Shown: piece by piece, positions 7,348-16,586 of the stretch
Layout: each line of letters starts with the position of its first letter
How positions within the stretch are numbered: position 1 is the stretch's first letter
NCBI GenBank assembly: GCA_023663725.1
Contig: JAMPGX010000018.1
Span: 1 to 64,000, forward strand
DNA from: a bacterium
Lineage (GTDB): Bacteria; Bacillota; Clostridia; Lachnospirales; Lachnospiraceae
Length of the DNA: 64,000 nucleotides
Direction of reading: 5' to 3'
Program-made: the position numbers and the translations under genes
Notes under the pieces: model-generated
What the model was told of the DNA's origin: nothing
Databases searched by the model: none
What the model saw: only the letters and a program-made list of their open reading frames with translations

Positions 7348-9393
7348 ATGACATATGAAGATAAACAGGACAAACCGTGTGCGAATGGTGAAAAAGATAC
7401 AGTGGCAATTGTCGGGGTATCGCTCATTTTGCTCGTCCTGCTGGGGCTGTGCCTCGGTGTGATCTGGCAAAAGGGGCAGGAGACGCCTCTGGAAAACGTG
7501 GCAGAGCGCGGCAAAAGGCCATATGGGGCGGAGCAGGAGGAAAATATACTGTGCTTGAGCGAGTTCAGTGCGCTTCAGCCGCCGGAAGACGGGGCCGCAT
7601 ATATTATCGTGCAGTGGGCTTCGGAGGCGGACATCGACCTCTATGTCTACAGCGAGGAGGGGGAGGGCTGCGTCGGGCAGCAGGTGTCCCACGACGACGA
7701 GGGCGGGAGCTTTGCGAGGAGGGACAATGCCGACGGAAGCTATGAGCTGGTGTATCTGGAGGAGTATGGCAGCGGTGAATACACCCTTTTTCTGAGGGAT
7801 TGCAGTCAGGAGGACGGCGGCGAGGAATCCCGGAGGATAGAGATGTACATCGTCACCGCTGAGGGTGTTCTGCACAGTGATAAGATCGTCCTGGGCAGGA
7901 CGGGCGCCCTCTATGAATACGCCAGGATCAGGGAGGGAGAGCTGGAGAAGAGGGAGCGGTATGTGGACGATATGACTGACTATGGATGGGCGGCCAGGGA
8001 TAAGCATGACCCATATTCATGGATTGCCGAAGCGCAGGTGAAGTACACAGAGACCTGGTACTACACGGACCAGGGAGAGCGGTACAAGATCGCCGGACGG
8101 GAGTATGACAGGGACGGAGAGCTGACGCGGGACGTCCAGATGACGGGGAAGACGCGGCGCGTCATCAGCGAGACGAGATACGAATCCCGATTTGATGAGA
8201 ATGGGAATCTGCTCATGAAGCTTCAGGAGAGCTATACGGACGGAGTCCTGGACAGCCGTCGTGAGGAGACATATGATCTTATGGGAGAGGAGACGTCGGT
8301 ATATGTGTATGATGCGGATGGCAGTGTGAAGGGCGGTCGGCATGTCATTCAATACGACGAGGAAGGCAGAGTGCTCTCGAACGATTTTTACAGGGTCGGC
8401 AAAGAGGAGATGGCCTTTGGGCGCAGATACATATATGATAGCGACGGTCACAAGATTTACTACGGTGAATATGGAGAAAATGGCGTGCTTGAGCGCTCGT
8501 CGGAGGTTGAGTACGACGAGGAAGGGCGGCTTGTGAGGAAGCGGCTGAACCTCTGGGTGGAGGACGGTCTGCGAACCTGGGGAAACGACGACGGATATGA
8601 CGTGGAGAAGCATCAGGGAATCATCAGCGTGTTTGAATATGACGGGCATGAGGAGCCAGTGAGAAAATATGTCTATGACGGAAGAGGCGCGTTGCTTGGC
8701 CGTGAGGAGACAGAGTATGACGCGGACGGAAACGAGCTGTGGCACCGCTGCTATGATGAGGAGGGAGTGCTGACATTTGAGAGAGAAACCAGATGGTACG
8801 GCGATGGGGAGATTTCAGTGGCCTATTACACCTACTGGGAGGGGGAGAGATACCTGGACATGACCGAGCATTATGAGAATGCCGGTGAGGGAAGACGGAA
8901 AAGTGAGTATCTGTTTATAGATGGTGGGACGACGCCGTACTGTGTACAGATATGGGAATATGATATTGGCAAGAGATTGACGTACAGGAGCACTTATGAC
9001 TCTCATACTTGGGAAATAGATGAATATACCTATGATGAGAAGGGAAATGAGACTTCTCATTTCAATTATTATGCGGACGGTGATTTGGATGGTAATTTGG
9101 ACGATAAAGTGTTGGACTATGGCTGCGAGAGCGAATATGACGAGATGGGCAATCAGACGTCAGAGATATACTACAGCACAGATCAGGAGTCGGGTGAAGT
9201 GTTGAGTTTTGGCTATGAGAGGGAATACGACGAGATGGGCAATCAGCTATCGGAGACTTTCCGCGACACTGACGGAGCTGTCCGGATAACCACCTGGGAG
9301 TATCTCTATGACGAGGCGGCGGGAACGGAGACGGTATTTCAGTATGAGGACGGTGTGATACAAGAGGGAAGAGTCACCGCATACTACCCGTGA
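7348..9393 (+). CDS. Membrane-anchored YD-repeat (RHS-like) surface protein
   Basis: 681 residues. One transmembrane helix (about 19-41) after a charged N-terminus predicts a type II orientation, with the bulk outside. Residues about 80-160 (QWASEADIDLYVY, GSFARRDNADGSYE, GSGEYTLFL) resemble the beta-sandwich YfaP/DUF2135-type domain found on surface proteins. From about 230 to the end there are some 14 imperfect repeats with the YDxxGN/YDEEGR core typical of RHS/YD repeats. There is no RHS core cage signature, no C-terminal toxin domain and no immunity gene next door, so it is more likely a surface or adhesion protein than a polymorphic toxin. Start supported by AGGAGG/AAGGG upstream. A small mobile element is inserted directly after its stop codon. 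Confidence 0.75.
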   Translation: MTYEDKQDKPCANGEKDTVAIVGVSLILLVLLGLCLGVIWQKGQETPLENVAERGKRPYGAEQEENILCLSEFSALQPPEDGAAYIIVQWASEADIDLYVYSEEGEGCVGQQVSHDDEGGSFARRDNADGSYELVYLEEYGSGEYTLFLRDCSQEDGGEESRRIEMYIVTAEGVLHSDKIVLGRTGALYEYARIREGELEKRERYVDDMTDYGWAARDKHDPYSWIAEAQVKYTETWYYTDQGERYKIAGREYDRDGELTRDVQMTGKTRRVISETRYESRFDENGNLLMKLQESYTDGVLDSRREETYDLMGEETSVYVYDADGSVKGGRHVIQYDEEGRVLSNDFYRVGKEEMAFGRRYIYDSDGHKIYYGEYGENGVLERSSEVEYDEEGRLVRKRLNLWVEDGLRTWGNDDGYDVEKHQGIISVFEYDGHEEPVRKYVYDGRGALLGREETEYDADGNELWHRCYDEEGVLTFERETRWYGDGEISVAYYTYWEGERYLDMTEHYENAGEGRRKSEYLFIDGGTTPYCVQIWEYDIGKRLTYRSTYDSHTWEIDEYTYDEKGNETSHFNYYADGDLDGNLDDKVLDYGCESEYDEMGNQTSEIYYSTDQESGEVLSFGYEREYDEMGNQLSETFRDTDGAVRITTWEYLYDEAAGTETVFQYEDGVIQEGRVTAYYP

Positions 9394-9536
9394 TAGGTAA
9401 TTGCGAAACTACTCTTTTCTGGAACAGGGAATGGGCAATATATACAAAATAAGGGCGACTTGCCACTGCATCGGAGCCCGTTTTTGTATATATTGACCAG
9501 TCCCGCCACTTGCGGAGAGAGTTTCGCAAGTGACTA
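9394..9536 (+). mobile_element. Small non-coding inverted-repeat element, subfamily 2 (long form)
   Basis: The ends TAGGTAATTGCGAAACT and (reverse complement) TAGTCACTTGCGAAACT are inverted repeats. An inner perfect 14-base inverted repeat CAATATATACAAAA (9436-9449, partner 9482-9495) closes a central loop. TACTACCCGTGA stands on both sides (9382-9393 and 9535-9546), a 10-12 bp target duplication that includes the stop codon of the upstream gene. No coding capacity. A shortened relative in opposite orientation lies at 36877-36967. Confidence 0.75.
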
Positions 9537-9589
9537 CTACCCGTGACAGGGAAGGGAGTGAAGGTCTGACAGGGGCCGGAGGTAAAGCT

Positions 9590-10375
9590 ATGATAATTGA
9601 CACACACGCGCATTATGATGACAGGGCTTTTGACGGGGAGCGGGAGGAGCTGCTGGGGGAGCTGGCAGCTCACGGCATCGGGCGGATCGTCAACAGCGGC
9701 TCCAGTCTGGGAGCCTGCAGACGGACGATAGAGCTGATGGAGCGCTATCCCTTTGTCTATGGGTCTCTGGGAATTCATCCCTGCTCTGCAGCGGATCTGA
9801 CAGAGGCGGACATGGATTGGCTGGCTGAGCAGAGCCACAGGGAGAAATGTGTGGCTATCGGCGAGATCGGCCTAGATTATTACTGGGACGAGCCGGCGAA
9901 GGAGTGTCAGAAGAGGTGGTTTGCGCGTCAGCTATGGCTGGCGCAGGAGGTGGAACTGCCCGTGGTCATCCACTCGCGGGAGGCCGCCAGGGACACGGTG
10001 GACCTGATGCGGGCGGAGCATGCGGAGAGAAGCGGCGGCGTGATCCACTGCTATTCCTACGGGCGGGAGCTGGCGCGCGATTTTCTGGATATGGGCTTTT
10101 ACTTCGGCATTGGGGGAGTGGTCACTTTCAAGAACGGGAGAAAGCTGAAGGAAGTGGTGGAATATCTTCCCATGGACCGGATACTGCTGGAGACGGACAG
10201 CCCTTACCTGAGTCCTGACCCCAACCGCGGGAAGAGAAATGACTCCCGCAATCTGGTCTATGTGGCCGCTCAGATCGCGCAGATCAAGGGAATTCCGCAG
10301 GAGGAGGTGGAGCGCGTCACGTCGCAGAACGCGCTGCGGCTGTACCCTGCGCTGCGGGGTCTGCATTCGCAGTGA
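9590..10375 (+). CDS. tatD: TatD family metal-dependent hydrolase/DNase
   Basis: 261 residues, the usual TatD length. Metal-binding and catalytic signatures are all present in order: IDTHAHYDD near the N-terminus (H6, H8), GEIGLDYYWD, VIHSREA, VIHCYSYG and LETDSPYLSP. The family are cytoplasmic TIM-barrel enzymes acting as 3'-5' exonucleases or related phosphoesterases. The ATG at 9590 is chosen for its GGAGG site seven bases upstream; an earlier GTG in frame lies inside the mobile element flank. The element at 9394-9536 now separates it from the YD-repeat gene, and its transcription start is not evident. Confidence 0.9.
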   Translation: MIIDTHAHYDDRAFDGEREELLGELAAHGIGRIVNSGSSLGACRRTIELMERYPFVYGSLGIHPCSAADLTEADMDWLAEQSHREKCVAIGEIGLDYYWDEPAKECQKRWFARQLWLAQEVELPVVIHSREAARDTVDLMRAEHAERSGGVIHCYSYGRELARDFLDMGFYFGIGGVVTFKNGRKLKEVVEYLPMDRILLETDSPYLSPDPNRGKRNDSRNLVYVAAQIAQIKGIPQEEVERVTSQNALRLYPALRGLHSQ

Positions 10376-10417
10376 CAGCGCTCGACAGTATTGTTGGCAA
10401 AAGAAGGCAAAAACAGG

Positions 10418-10446
10418 TTGTAGGATTGGGCAAATTGGGCTATAAT
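10418..10446 (+). promoter_or_regulatory. Promoter of the GT-C-like membrane protein gene
   Basis: TTGTAG (10418-10423), 17-base spacer, perfect TATAAT (10441-10446). It lies about 80 bases before the ATG at 10528. Confidence 0.6.
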
Positions 10447-10527
10447 TATTGACGCCTGCGAAACGTTCTTTGGAGGTGGCAGAATTGTGCCTGATGAAAA
10501 ATAAATTGTAAAAGGGAGTTGGCAGAT

Positions 10528-12129
10528 ATGGGGCTTGGGATAAGAGAGGCAGGAAAACAAAAACCTGTGGTGGGAAAAATGAACGCGGAGGCTGTTTTGA
10601 AGCTGGCTTTGTTGATCCTGTTGGCAGTGCAGATATGCCTGATCGCCTACAGCAATCTGACGATGATCGGACAGAATCTGGACTGCGATACGGGGAAGCT
10701 GTTTGGTCATATTGCGGAGATGTGGAAGCGCAAGGCATTGTTTCTGGAGAATTGGGATTATATGACCACGATGGAGTTTGACTGTAGCAGCTTATTGGCG
10801 CTTCCCTTCTATGCGGTCACTGGAGATATTGTCCTCTCGTTTGGATTGGCCAATATTGTGTTTCTGGCAGGCTTTATCGGCTTGATCTTTTTCTTGTTTA
10901 AGGGCGAGGACAGGCTCTATCCTCTCTTCTGCGTCAATGTGCTTCTGATTCCGTTCAAGGTCGGTATGCTTGATTACTACAACATGATGTTCTTTGGAGG
11001 AGCGCAGTATATTATCAAGACGGCTATCCCCATCTTGATGATCGGACTCTTGGTGTCGATGGACAGAGCGCATCAGGCGGCCTCAGTGAAGACGAAGGTT
11101 CTGATGGCGGTTTGTCTGGGCCTCATTTTTATCACGTCGCTGTCGAGCGGCATCTATGTGGCTCTGTGCGGGCTGCTGCCTGTCTTTGCCGCCTATGCGG
11201 TGTGGAAATTCTTTAAATGGGAGCGGGCGCCCTGGGGCATCATTATTCTTGCTGTCCTTTCATGCGTCCTTATTCTTGTCGGCTGGCGGTTAAACGCGTC
11301 CCTGATGGGAGGGGCCAGAGGGAACGGGATGACTCTGTGCAGTGTGTACCAGATGCTTGCCAGCGTCAGCGGTTGCCTGTGGGGAATATTTGAATTGTTT
11401 GGAGGGGTGACGGCCGCATTTGATATCCAGGTGCTGTCTCCTCAGGGCATACAGATATTGGCAAAATGTTGCCTTGTTGTGACTCTGTTGGGAGCTGGCA
11501 GCGTCTATGCGGCGAAATGCCTCAAAAAACAGGGAGACCTGCGGGGCGTACTGCTTCTGACTGTCTTCTTCTGGAATCTGTTCGTGTTGATCATCGCCTT
11601 TCCCAGAGGAGGCTCCGACACATATGAATACAGGTATCATCTGATCGGCGCGCTGCCGCTGGTGTGCGCCGCCGGAGCTTTTCTGATTGACGGCGTGCGC
11701 AGGCTCCCCCAGGGAGGACAGCGGATTATCCTCTGGGCAGCAAGTTACCTGGCGATCTGTTTTCTGTGTCTTTGCTCCTATCGGGACCTGTACTCGCGGG
11801 GAGAGCAGAACGCGGATTTAAAGGAAATGTGCGCCTATGTCAAGGAACTGGATGTGGAATATATCTATCTGTACGACGGCTCAAACGATTCCGATATATG
11901 CAGAGTGATCGATGAGAGCTCCACCTATCTGTGTCTGATGGAAAACGGGCTCACCTGGGCCTATGACAACTATAAGGAATATGTGGGGGCGCCCATGCAG
12001 ACGGATCGTGTGGTCGTGGTGGTGGACAATGAAAAATACGATTTTGGCGATGCCTTCGAGATTGCGGGACATGCCCTGACAAGATTTGATACGGTGGCCA
12101 ACAGGAGCCTGTATGTCTTTGGGGATTGA
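10528..12129 (+). CDS. Polytopic membrane protein, GT-C glycosyltransferase-like
   Basis: 533 residues with about eleven predicted membrane helices and a soluble C-terminal tail (last ~120 residues, from SYRDLYSRGEQNADL on). After the first helix an acidic extracytoplasmic loop (NLDCDTGKLFGHIAEMWK) recalls the catalytic aspartates of GT-C enzymes that use polyprenyl-phosphate sugars. I cannot name a family, so the enzymatic role is an inference from topology. The ATG at 10528 has GGGAG nine bases upstream. Monocistronic: it has its own promoter and is followed by a terminator at 12154-12184. Confidence 0.7.
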   Translation: MGLGIREAGKQKPVVGKMNAEAVLKLALLILLAVQICLIAYSNLTMIGQNLDCDTGKLFGHIAEMWKRKALFLENWDYMTTMEFDCSSLLALPFYAVTGDIVLSFGLANIVFLAGFIGLIFFLFKGEDRLYPLFCVNVLLIPFKVGMLDYYNMMFFGGAQYIIKTAIPILMIGLLVSMDRAHQAASVKTKVLMAVCLGLIFITSLSSGIYVALCGLLPVFAAYAVWKFFKWERAPWGIIILAVLSCVLILVGWRLNASLMGGARGNGMTLCSVYQMLASVSGCLWGIFELFGGVTAAFDIQVLSPQGIQILAKCCLVVTLLGAGSVYAAKCLKKQGDLRGVLLLTVFFWNLFVLIIAFPRGGSDTYEYRYHLIGALPLVCAAGAFLIDGVRRLPQGGQRIILWAASYLAICFLCLCSYRDLYSRGEQNADLKEMCAYVKELDVEYIYLYDGSNDSDICRVIDESSTYLCLMENGLTWAYDNYKEYVGAPMQTDRVVVVVDNEKYDFGDAFEIAGHALTRFDTVANRSLYVFGD

Positions 12130-12153
12130 GAGGTGAAGTAAGTATAGCAAAAT

Positions 12154-12184
12154 AGCCGCGTATTTGTCACAATATGCGGCTTTT
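12154..12184 (+). terminator. Rho-independent terminator
   Basis: An 11-base-pair stem AGCCGCGTATT/AATATGCGGCT (one G-T pair) with a TGTCAC loop, followed directly by TTTT. It ends the 10528 transcript. The remaining 12185-12298 shows no feature. Confidence 0.75.
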
Positions 12185-12298
12185 AATTGGGGTAAAATTT
12201 GCTTGGCGAGTGCAATGGAATACTTGAAAAAAGGGATATATGCGCTGCGAGCAACAGGCGGTTGCACGAATGTACATTGTTAAGTGCAAAATAAAGCG

Positions 12299-12327
12299 TT
12301 TACAGGGGAGAGAATTCGAACTATAAT
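12299..12327 (+). promoter_or_regulatory. Promoter of the ABC-2 operon
   Basis: TTTACA (12299-12304), 17 bases, TATAAT (12322-12327). It gives a leader of about 125 bases before the ATG at 12460. Confidence 0.65.
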
Positions 12328-12459
12328 AAGCCTGAATAAAGCCTCCAGGATCGGTCGGCGCAATAGCGCAGGCGGGGTCCGGACAATGCAAGCAGAGGCA
12401 AATTACAAGGAGGCGCATATCTCAGTCAGGTTCTGTGGTATGCGGGAAAAGAGGTTGAT

Positions 12460-13446
12460 ATGTCATTAGAGGTAAAGAATCTAACCAAGAAGTACGGGGA
12501 AAAGACAGTGGTGGACGGTCTGTCCTTCACCTTGGAAAAGCCAGGCGTCTATGCGCTGCTGGGAACTAACGGCGCGGGTAAGACCACATCAATCCGTATG
12601 ATTCTGGGAATGCTGGCCTGTGACGGCGGACAGGTGCTGTGGCAGGGTAAGCCCATGGATGCCATGCATATGAACGTGGGGTATCTGGCCGAGGAGCGGG
12701 GACTTTATCCCAAGTATGAGCTGATGGACCAGTTGCTTTACTTTGCCAGATTAAAGGGTGTGCCCAGGGAGACGGCCAGAGAGAGGATCGCATACTGGGC
12801 TGGACGCCTGGAGGTGGAAGAGTATCTTTATCCCGCTAAGACCAAGGGAAGGAAGGCGGGGAAGCCCAAGCTGGCCGATCAACTCTCCAAGGGAAATCAA
12901 CAGAAGATTCAGATGATGGCGGCACTGTTGTCGGAGCCAGAGCTGCTGATTCTGGATGAGCCGCTCAGCGGTTTGGATCCTGTGAATACGGATGTGTTTA
13001 AGGGGATTATCCGAGAGGAGATGGAGAAGGGCAAATATCTGATCATGTCCTCACATCAGATGCCAACCATTGAGGAATTCTGTGAAGATATCACGATTCT
13101 CAATCGGGGTAAGGCGGTGCTGCAGGGGAACTTGAATGAAATCAAGCGCAGCTATGGCAGGGTGAATATGTTTGTGAAATGCGATCGGCCCTTTGAGGAC
13201 ATTGTCGCCAGACATCAGTTGCCGGTACTCAACGACACGCCGGATGGCAAGCAGCTTAAGGTGACAGGGGAAGAGCAGGCTCTGGCATTTCTGCAGGATC
13301 TGTTGCAGGAACAGCGACAGGTGGTCAAATTTGAGCTGAGAGAGCCATCCCTGCATGAGATCTTTGTGGAGAAGGTAGGGGAGGCTCAGGAGGAGGAATC
13401 CGATGCCGCGGACCAGCAGCAGGCGGAAGATCGGAGGCAGTCATGA
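12460..13446 (+). CDS. ABC transporter ATP-binding protein, NatA-like
   Basis: 328 residues. Walker A GTNGAGKTTSIRM near residue 35, signature-like LSKGNQQKIQ, Walker B LLILDEPLSGLDP, then a switch histidine in SSHQM. The C-terminal ~90 residues, after the ATPase core, are of the type found in NatA and other ABC-2 ATPases. It energises export by the two downstream membrane proteins. It overlaps the next gene by four bases (ATGA-type coupling). The family includes Na+ extrusion (NatAB) as well as drug and peptide export; NatAB is the closest resemblance, but the substrate is not certain. Confidence 0.85.
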   Translation: MSLEVKNLTKKYGEKTVVDGLSFTLEKPGVYALLGTNGAGKTTSIRMILGMLACDGGQVLWQGKPMDAMHMNVGYLAEERGLYPKYELMDQLLYFARLKGVPRETARERIAYWAGRLEVEEYLYPAKTKGRKAGKPKLADQLSKGNQQKIQMMAALLSEPELLILDEPLSGLDPVNTDVFKGIIREEMEKGKYLIMSSHQMPTIEEFCEDITILNRGKAVLQGNLNEIKRSYGRVNMFVKCDRPFEDIVARHQLPVLNDTPDGKQLKVTGEEQALAFLQDLLQEQRQVVKFELREPSLHEIFVEKVGEAQEEESDAADQQQAEDRRQS

Positions 13447-14819
13447 AGAGAAATGAATATGCGGGCTGGCGGGAGGTGTATACCTTTTCCATCCAGCAGG
13501 AGATGAAGCAGAAATCCTTTAAAATACTGATGTTTATCATGTGTGTGATTATTCTGGCTTCCGCTCCGTTCATGACATGGATACAGCAGAGGGATCAGGA
13601 GCAGGTGAAAGCCACAGAGGTAAGCTGTTTTACGATCTATGATGAGACCGGACTTGGGATCGACTACAGCCAGGCCCTGAGCGGGGAGCGGTATGACGCC
13701 GTGCAGACAGTGACCGCGCCTGCCGGCAGCTTTGATGATCATGTGCAGGCGTTGGAGGAGAGTGAGGGCAGCACGGAGCTGATTGTGCGTGTGACCTATG
13801 AGGAGATGGGATATTTCAATCTTACCTTTGTCAAGGCCGCCAGCGCGGACCTCAAGGATAAGGACTGTGAGGAACTGAGTGAGGATTTCCGGGAGTATTT
13901 TCAGAATGCCCGAATTCGTGTGGTGGATGTGAGTCAGGAGCAGCTTGATTTTATCAACCAGCCGGTGATGACCCAGGTGGAATACACTACCGCGGAGGGA
14001 GAGATCAGCGCTGAGGACAGGGAAGAAGGCATTTCCATGGCAGAATACTATGTGCTGCTGGGAGGAATTGTCGTTGTGATGATGTTTGTCAATATGAGCG
14101 GCAGTCAGATCGCTCTGGCTATCGTGACGGAGAAGAGTACCAGAGTGGTGGAATATCTGATGATCAATGTGCGGCCTATGGCGCTGATTGTGGGCAAGAT
14201 TCTGGCCGCGCTCACGACGGTGCTGATACAGTTTGCCAGTTATGGCATCAGTTATTTTGTATCCCAGAAAATCAACGCGCTGATATTTGGCGGCGCGGTG
14301 GCGGAGCCGACATCCGACCTGCTGGAGATGTTTGCCGGCGTCAATGCGGCGTCTGTTCTTTTGGCTGCTGCAATGATTCTGGCAGGCATAATGCTTTTCA
14401 GCATTATCGCGGGGCTGGCGGGGGCTTCCGTCAGCAAGATGGAGGAGATGTCGGAGGGACTGAAATTATATCAGCTCTTTATCGTGCTGGGCTCCTACAT
14501 CGGAATCTTCCTGTGTATCATGCAGATGCTCGGCAAGGTCAGTGATGTGCTGATCAATATCTGCTGTATCCTGCCTCTGTCAGCGCCCTTTGTCACCCCT
14601 GTCAATCTGTTGCTTGGCAAGGTGGGAATGGGGACGGCGGCTGTCAGCCTGGCCGTGGTGGTTCTCTTCACGGTGCTGCTGTTCGGCTTTACGTCCAGGG
14701 TCTATGAGTCCATGATCTTCTACAACGGCAATGTGCTGAAGCTGAAGGATATCCTGCAGATTGCCAAGAACCGCAGGGCTATAGAAGACAAGGGAAAGGA
14801 GGCGACGCATCATGAATAA
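13443..14819 (+). CDS. ABC-2 type permease, NatB-like (first)
   Basis: 458 residues. One N-terminal helix (about 24-44), a large extracytoplasmic domain (about 45-195), then five to six helices from about residue 198. That is the NatB/ABC-2_membrane_3 layout. GGAGG lies five bases before the ATG, which overlaps the end of the ATPase gene. The segment SGSQIALAIVTEKSTRVVEYLMINVRP is the usual cytoplasmic coupling region after the first of the C-terminal helices. It pairs with the homologous next gene, so the transporter is probably one ATPase dimer with two different permeases. Confidence 0.85.
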   Translation: MKRNEYAGWREVYTFSIQQEMKQKSFKILMFIMCVIILASAPFMTWIQQRDQEQVKATEVSCFTIYDETGLGIDYSQALSGERYDAVQTVTAPAGSFDDHVQALEESEGSTELIVRVTYEEMGYFNLTFVKAASADLKDKDCEELSEDFREYFQNARIRVVDVSQEQLDFINQPVMTQVEYTTAEGEISAEDREEGISMAEYYVLLGGIVVVMMFVNMSGSQIALAIVTEKSTRVVEYLMINVRPMALIVGKILAALTTVLIQFASYGISYFVSQKINALIFGGAVAEPTSDLLEMFAGVNAASVLLAAAMILAGIMLFSIIAGLAGASVSKMEEMSEGLKLYQLFIVLGSYIGIFLCIMQMLGKVSDVLINICCILPLSAPFVTPVNLLLGKVGMGTAAVSLAVVVLFTVLLFGFTSRVYESMIFYNGNVLKLKDILQIAKNRRAIEDKGKEATHHE

Positions 14820-16143
14820 AGGGATGTTCAGCGGCTGGCGGGAGGTGTTTTCCTTTACGCTCAAGCAGGCCACAGGCAAGAAGTTTCGGCGCACAACGGT
14901 GGGGATTGCGTTGCTGATGCTGGTGGCTGGCCTGGCGGTCAGCACTATCATGGCTTTTGTCCAGAAGAAAGAGGACGGCAAGCGCTCTCCCATAGAGCGG
15001 GTATATATCTCCGATCAAAGTGGCCTGGAGGTTCTGTATCTGGAGGGCTTTGCCAACCAGTATGGGGAGAAATTTCCAGATGTTGATTTCGCACAGGCGG
15101 ATCAGGCTGTGGAGCAGCTGGCGGTTACGCTGGGAGAGAGCGAGCCCAATGCTGTTATTTTGGAGATCGACAGAGAGAAGGAGGGCTATCTTCTGCGGGC
15201 GATACTTCCCTATGGCAGTGAGATCGGGAAAGGCGAGGCGGAGGATCTGTGCGAGGCGTTTGCGGAGACGATGGAGCAGAGTAAGCTCCTGTCATCGGGA
15301 ATTCCCATGGAGAAGCTGGTGATGGCCATGAGCGGTGTCCAGGTCACTCAGCTGGATGCGGGGGAAGAGGAGCGCAGTCTGGGAGAAGAGATGGTATCCA
15401 TGCTTGCCCCGATGCTCATTATATTTATCTTGTATTTCATGATTTTGGTATATGGCATGAGCGTGGGCAATATCGTCAGTGTGGAGAAGTGCTCCAAGCT
15501 GATGGAGATGATGCTGACGCTGACAAGACCATACGGGTTGATCTTTGGCAAGGTGTTGGCTATAACCGTGACGGCGATCTGTCAGATCATGCTGTGGATT
15601 GGCAGTCTGGTGGGAGGCTTTTTCCTCGGTCACGCAATTGCCGGAGCGGTGATATATGAGGACTATCACAACATATTGTTGGAGATATTCGCACTGCTGC
15701 GGGGGCAGGAGGGCAGCACGGCCTTTGCTCCCGGCGCCATGATTCTGGCAGTGCTGGTTATCTGTCTGTCATTCCTGTTCTACTGCATGCTGGCGGGACT
15801 GGTGGCCTCCTTTGCCAGCAAAGCGGAAGAGCTGGGGCAGGTGATGGTTTATTATCAATTGCTGATGATAGCAGGGTTTTTTGGCTCCTATATTCTGCCG
15901 TTGCAGGAAAAGGAGTGGATCAATACAATACTTCGGATTGTGCCGATCACCAGCGCCTATCTGTTGCCCGGCGATATTCTGGTGGGCAATGTAAATGTTC
16001 TTCAAGGGCTGTTGTATGTTGTCGTCCTGATCGCCTTTACGGGCGCGCTGGTCATATGCACAGGCAGAGTCTATCGGAATCAGCTGTTTTATCGCGGCAA
16101 GAGCCTGAAGGACCGGCTGAGGAGAAGGACGAAGGAAGCATAA
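14812..16143 (+). CDS. ABC-2 type permease, NatB-like (second)
   Basis: 443 residues with the same plan as the preceding permease: N-terminal helix, extracytoplasmic domain to about residue 195, and a block of helices with the coupling sequence VEKCSKLMEMMLTLTRP. The two openings (GWREVFSFTLKQ here, GWREVYTFSIQQ there) show they arose by duplication. The start overlaps the previous stop by eight bases and has AAAGGAGG nine bases upstream. Last gene of the operon; a terminator follows. Confidence 0.85.
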   Translation: MNKGMFSGWREVFSFTLKQATGKKFRRTTVGIALLMLVAGLAVSTIMAFVQKKEDGKRSPIERVYISDQSGLEVLYLEGFANQYGEKFPDVDFAQADQAVEQLAVTLGESEPNAVILEIDREKEGYLLRAILPYGSEIGKGEAEDLCEAFAETMEQSKLLSSGIPMEKLVMAMSGVQVTQLDAGEEERSLGEEMVSMLAPMLIIFILYFMILVYGMSVGNIVSVEKCSKLMEMMLTLTRPYGLIFGKVLAITVTAICQIMLWIGSLVGGFFLGHAIAGAVIYEDYHNILLEIFALLRGQEGSTAFAPGAMILAVLVICLSFLFYCMLAGLVASFASKAEELGQVMVYYQLLMIAGFFGSYILPLQEKEWINTILRIVPITSAYLLPGDILVGNVNVLQGLLYVVVLIAFTGALVICTGRVYRNQLFYRGKSLKDRLRRRTKEA

Positions 16144-16193
16144 ATTGAGTGATATTCATAAGTTGTAAAGCTGCGGGAGAAAGCACGCGGTAT

Positions 16194-16229
16194 AGGCGGG
16201 GATAGATGATTTCCCCGCCTTGATTTTTT
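16194..16229 (+). terminator. Rho-independent terminator of the ABC-2 operon
   Basis: GGCGGGGA (16195-16202) pairs with TCCCCGCC (16212-16219), followed by TTGATTTTTT. Confidence 0.8.
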
Positions 16230-16294
16230 ATAGATAGAAGTGTCTTCATAATCATTTGTGCTTTATGAATTTTCTATAAATTGGAAGAGAATAC

Positions 16295-16323
16295 TTGCAT
16301 TTTGTATCCCTGTCTGTTATATT
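16295..16323 (+). promoter_or_regulatory. Promoter of the Rpn-type nuclease gene
   Basis: TTGCAT (16295-16300), 17 bases, TATATT (16318-16323). The leader to the ATG at 16587 is about 255 bases. I see no further gene or clear hairpin in it, although the reading frame is open. Confidence 0.5.
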
Positions 16324-16586
16324 ATATTCATATCAATTGAAACAGACACTACATAGATTCTTTTTCTGGCGTTTTGCCCTCTGTATTCCCGAACTGTGTT
16401 TTGCATAAGTGCCGGTGTATTTTTATACCCTTTTATGCTTGTAGACAATATGTGCAGCACTATTCTATCTATTATTGCTGCGCGATGGCATCCAAGGGCG
16501 AAATTTCTTTGGCGCATATTGACATATATGGATTGTGGACTGCTGGGCCGTCTGCCGGAAATACCGTACAAAAAGGAGAGATGCTT

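Noticed and set aside
16374-16586. In-frame extension upstream of the Rpn-type nuclease start
   Set aside because: The translated extension has no family similarity and is cysteine- and tyrosine-rich, and the ribosome site points to ATG 16587.
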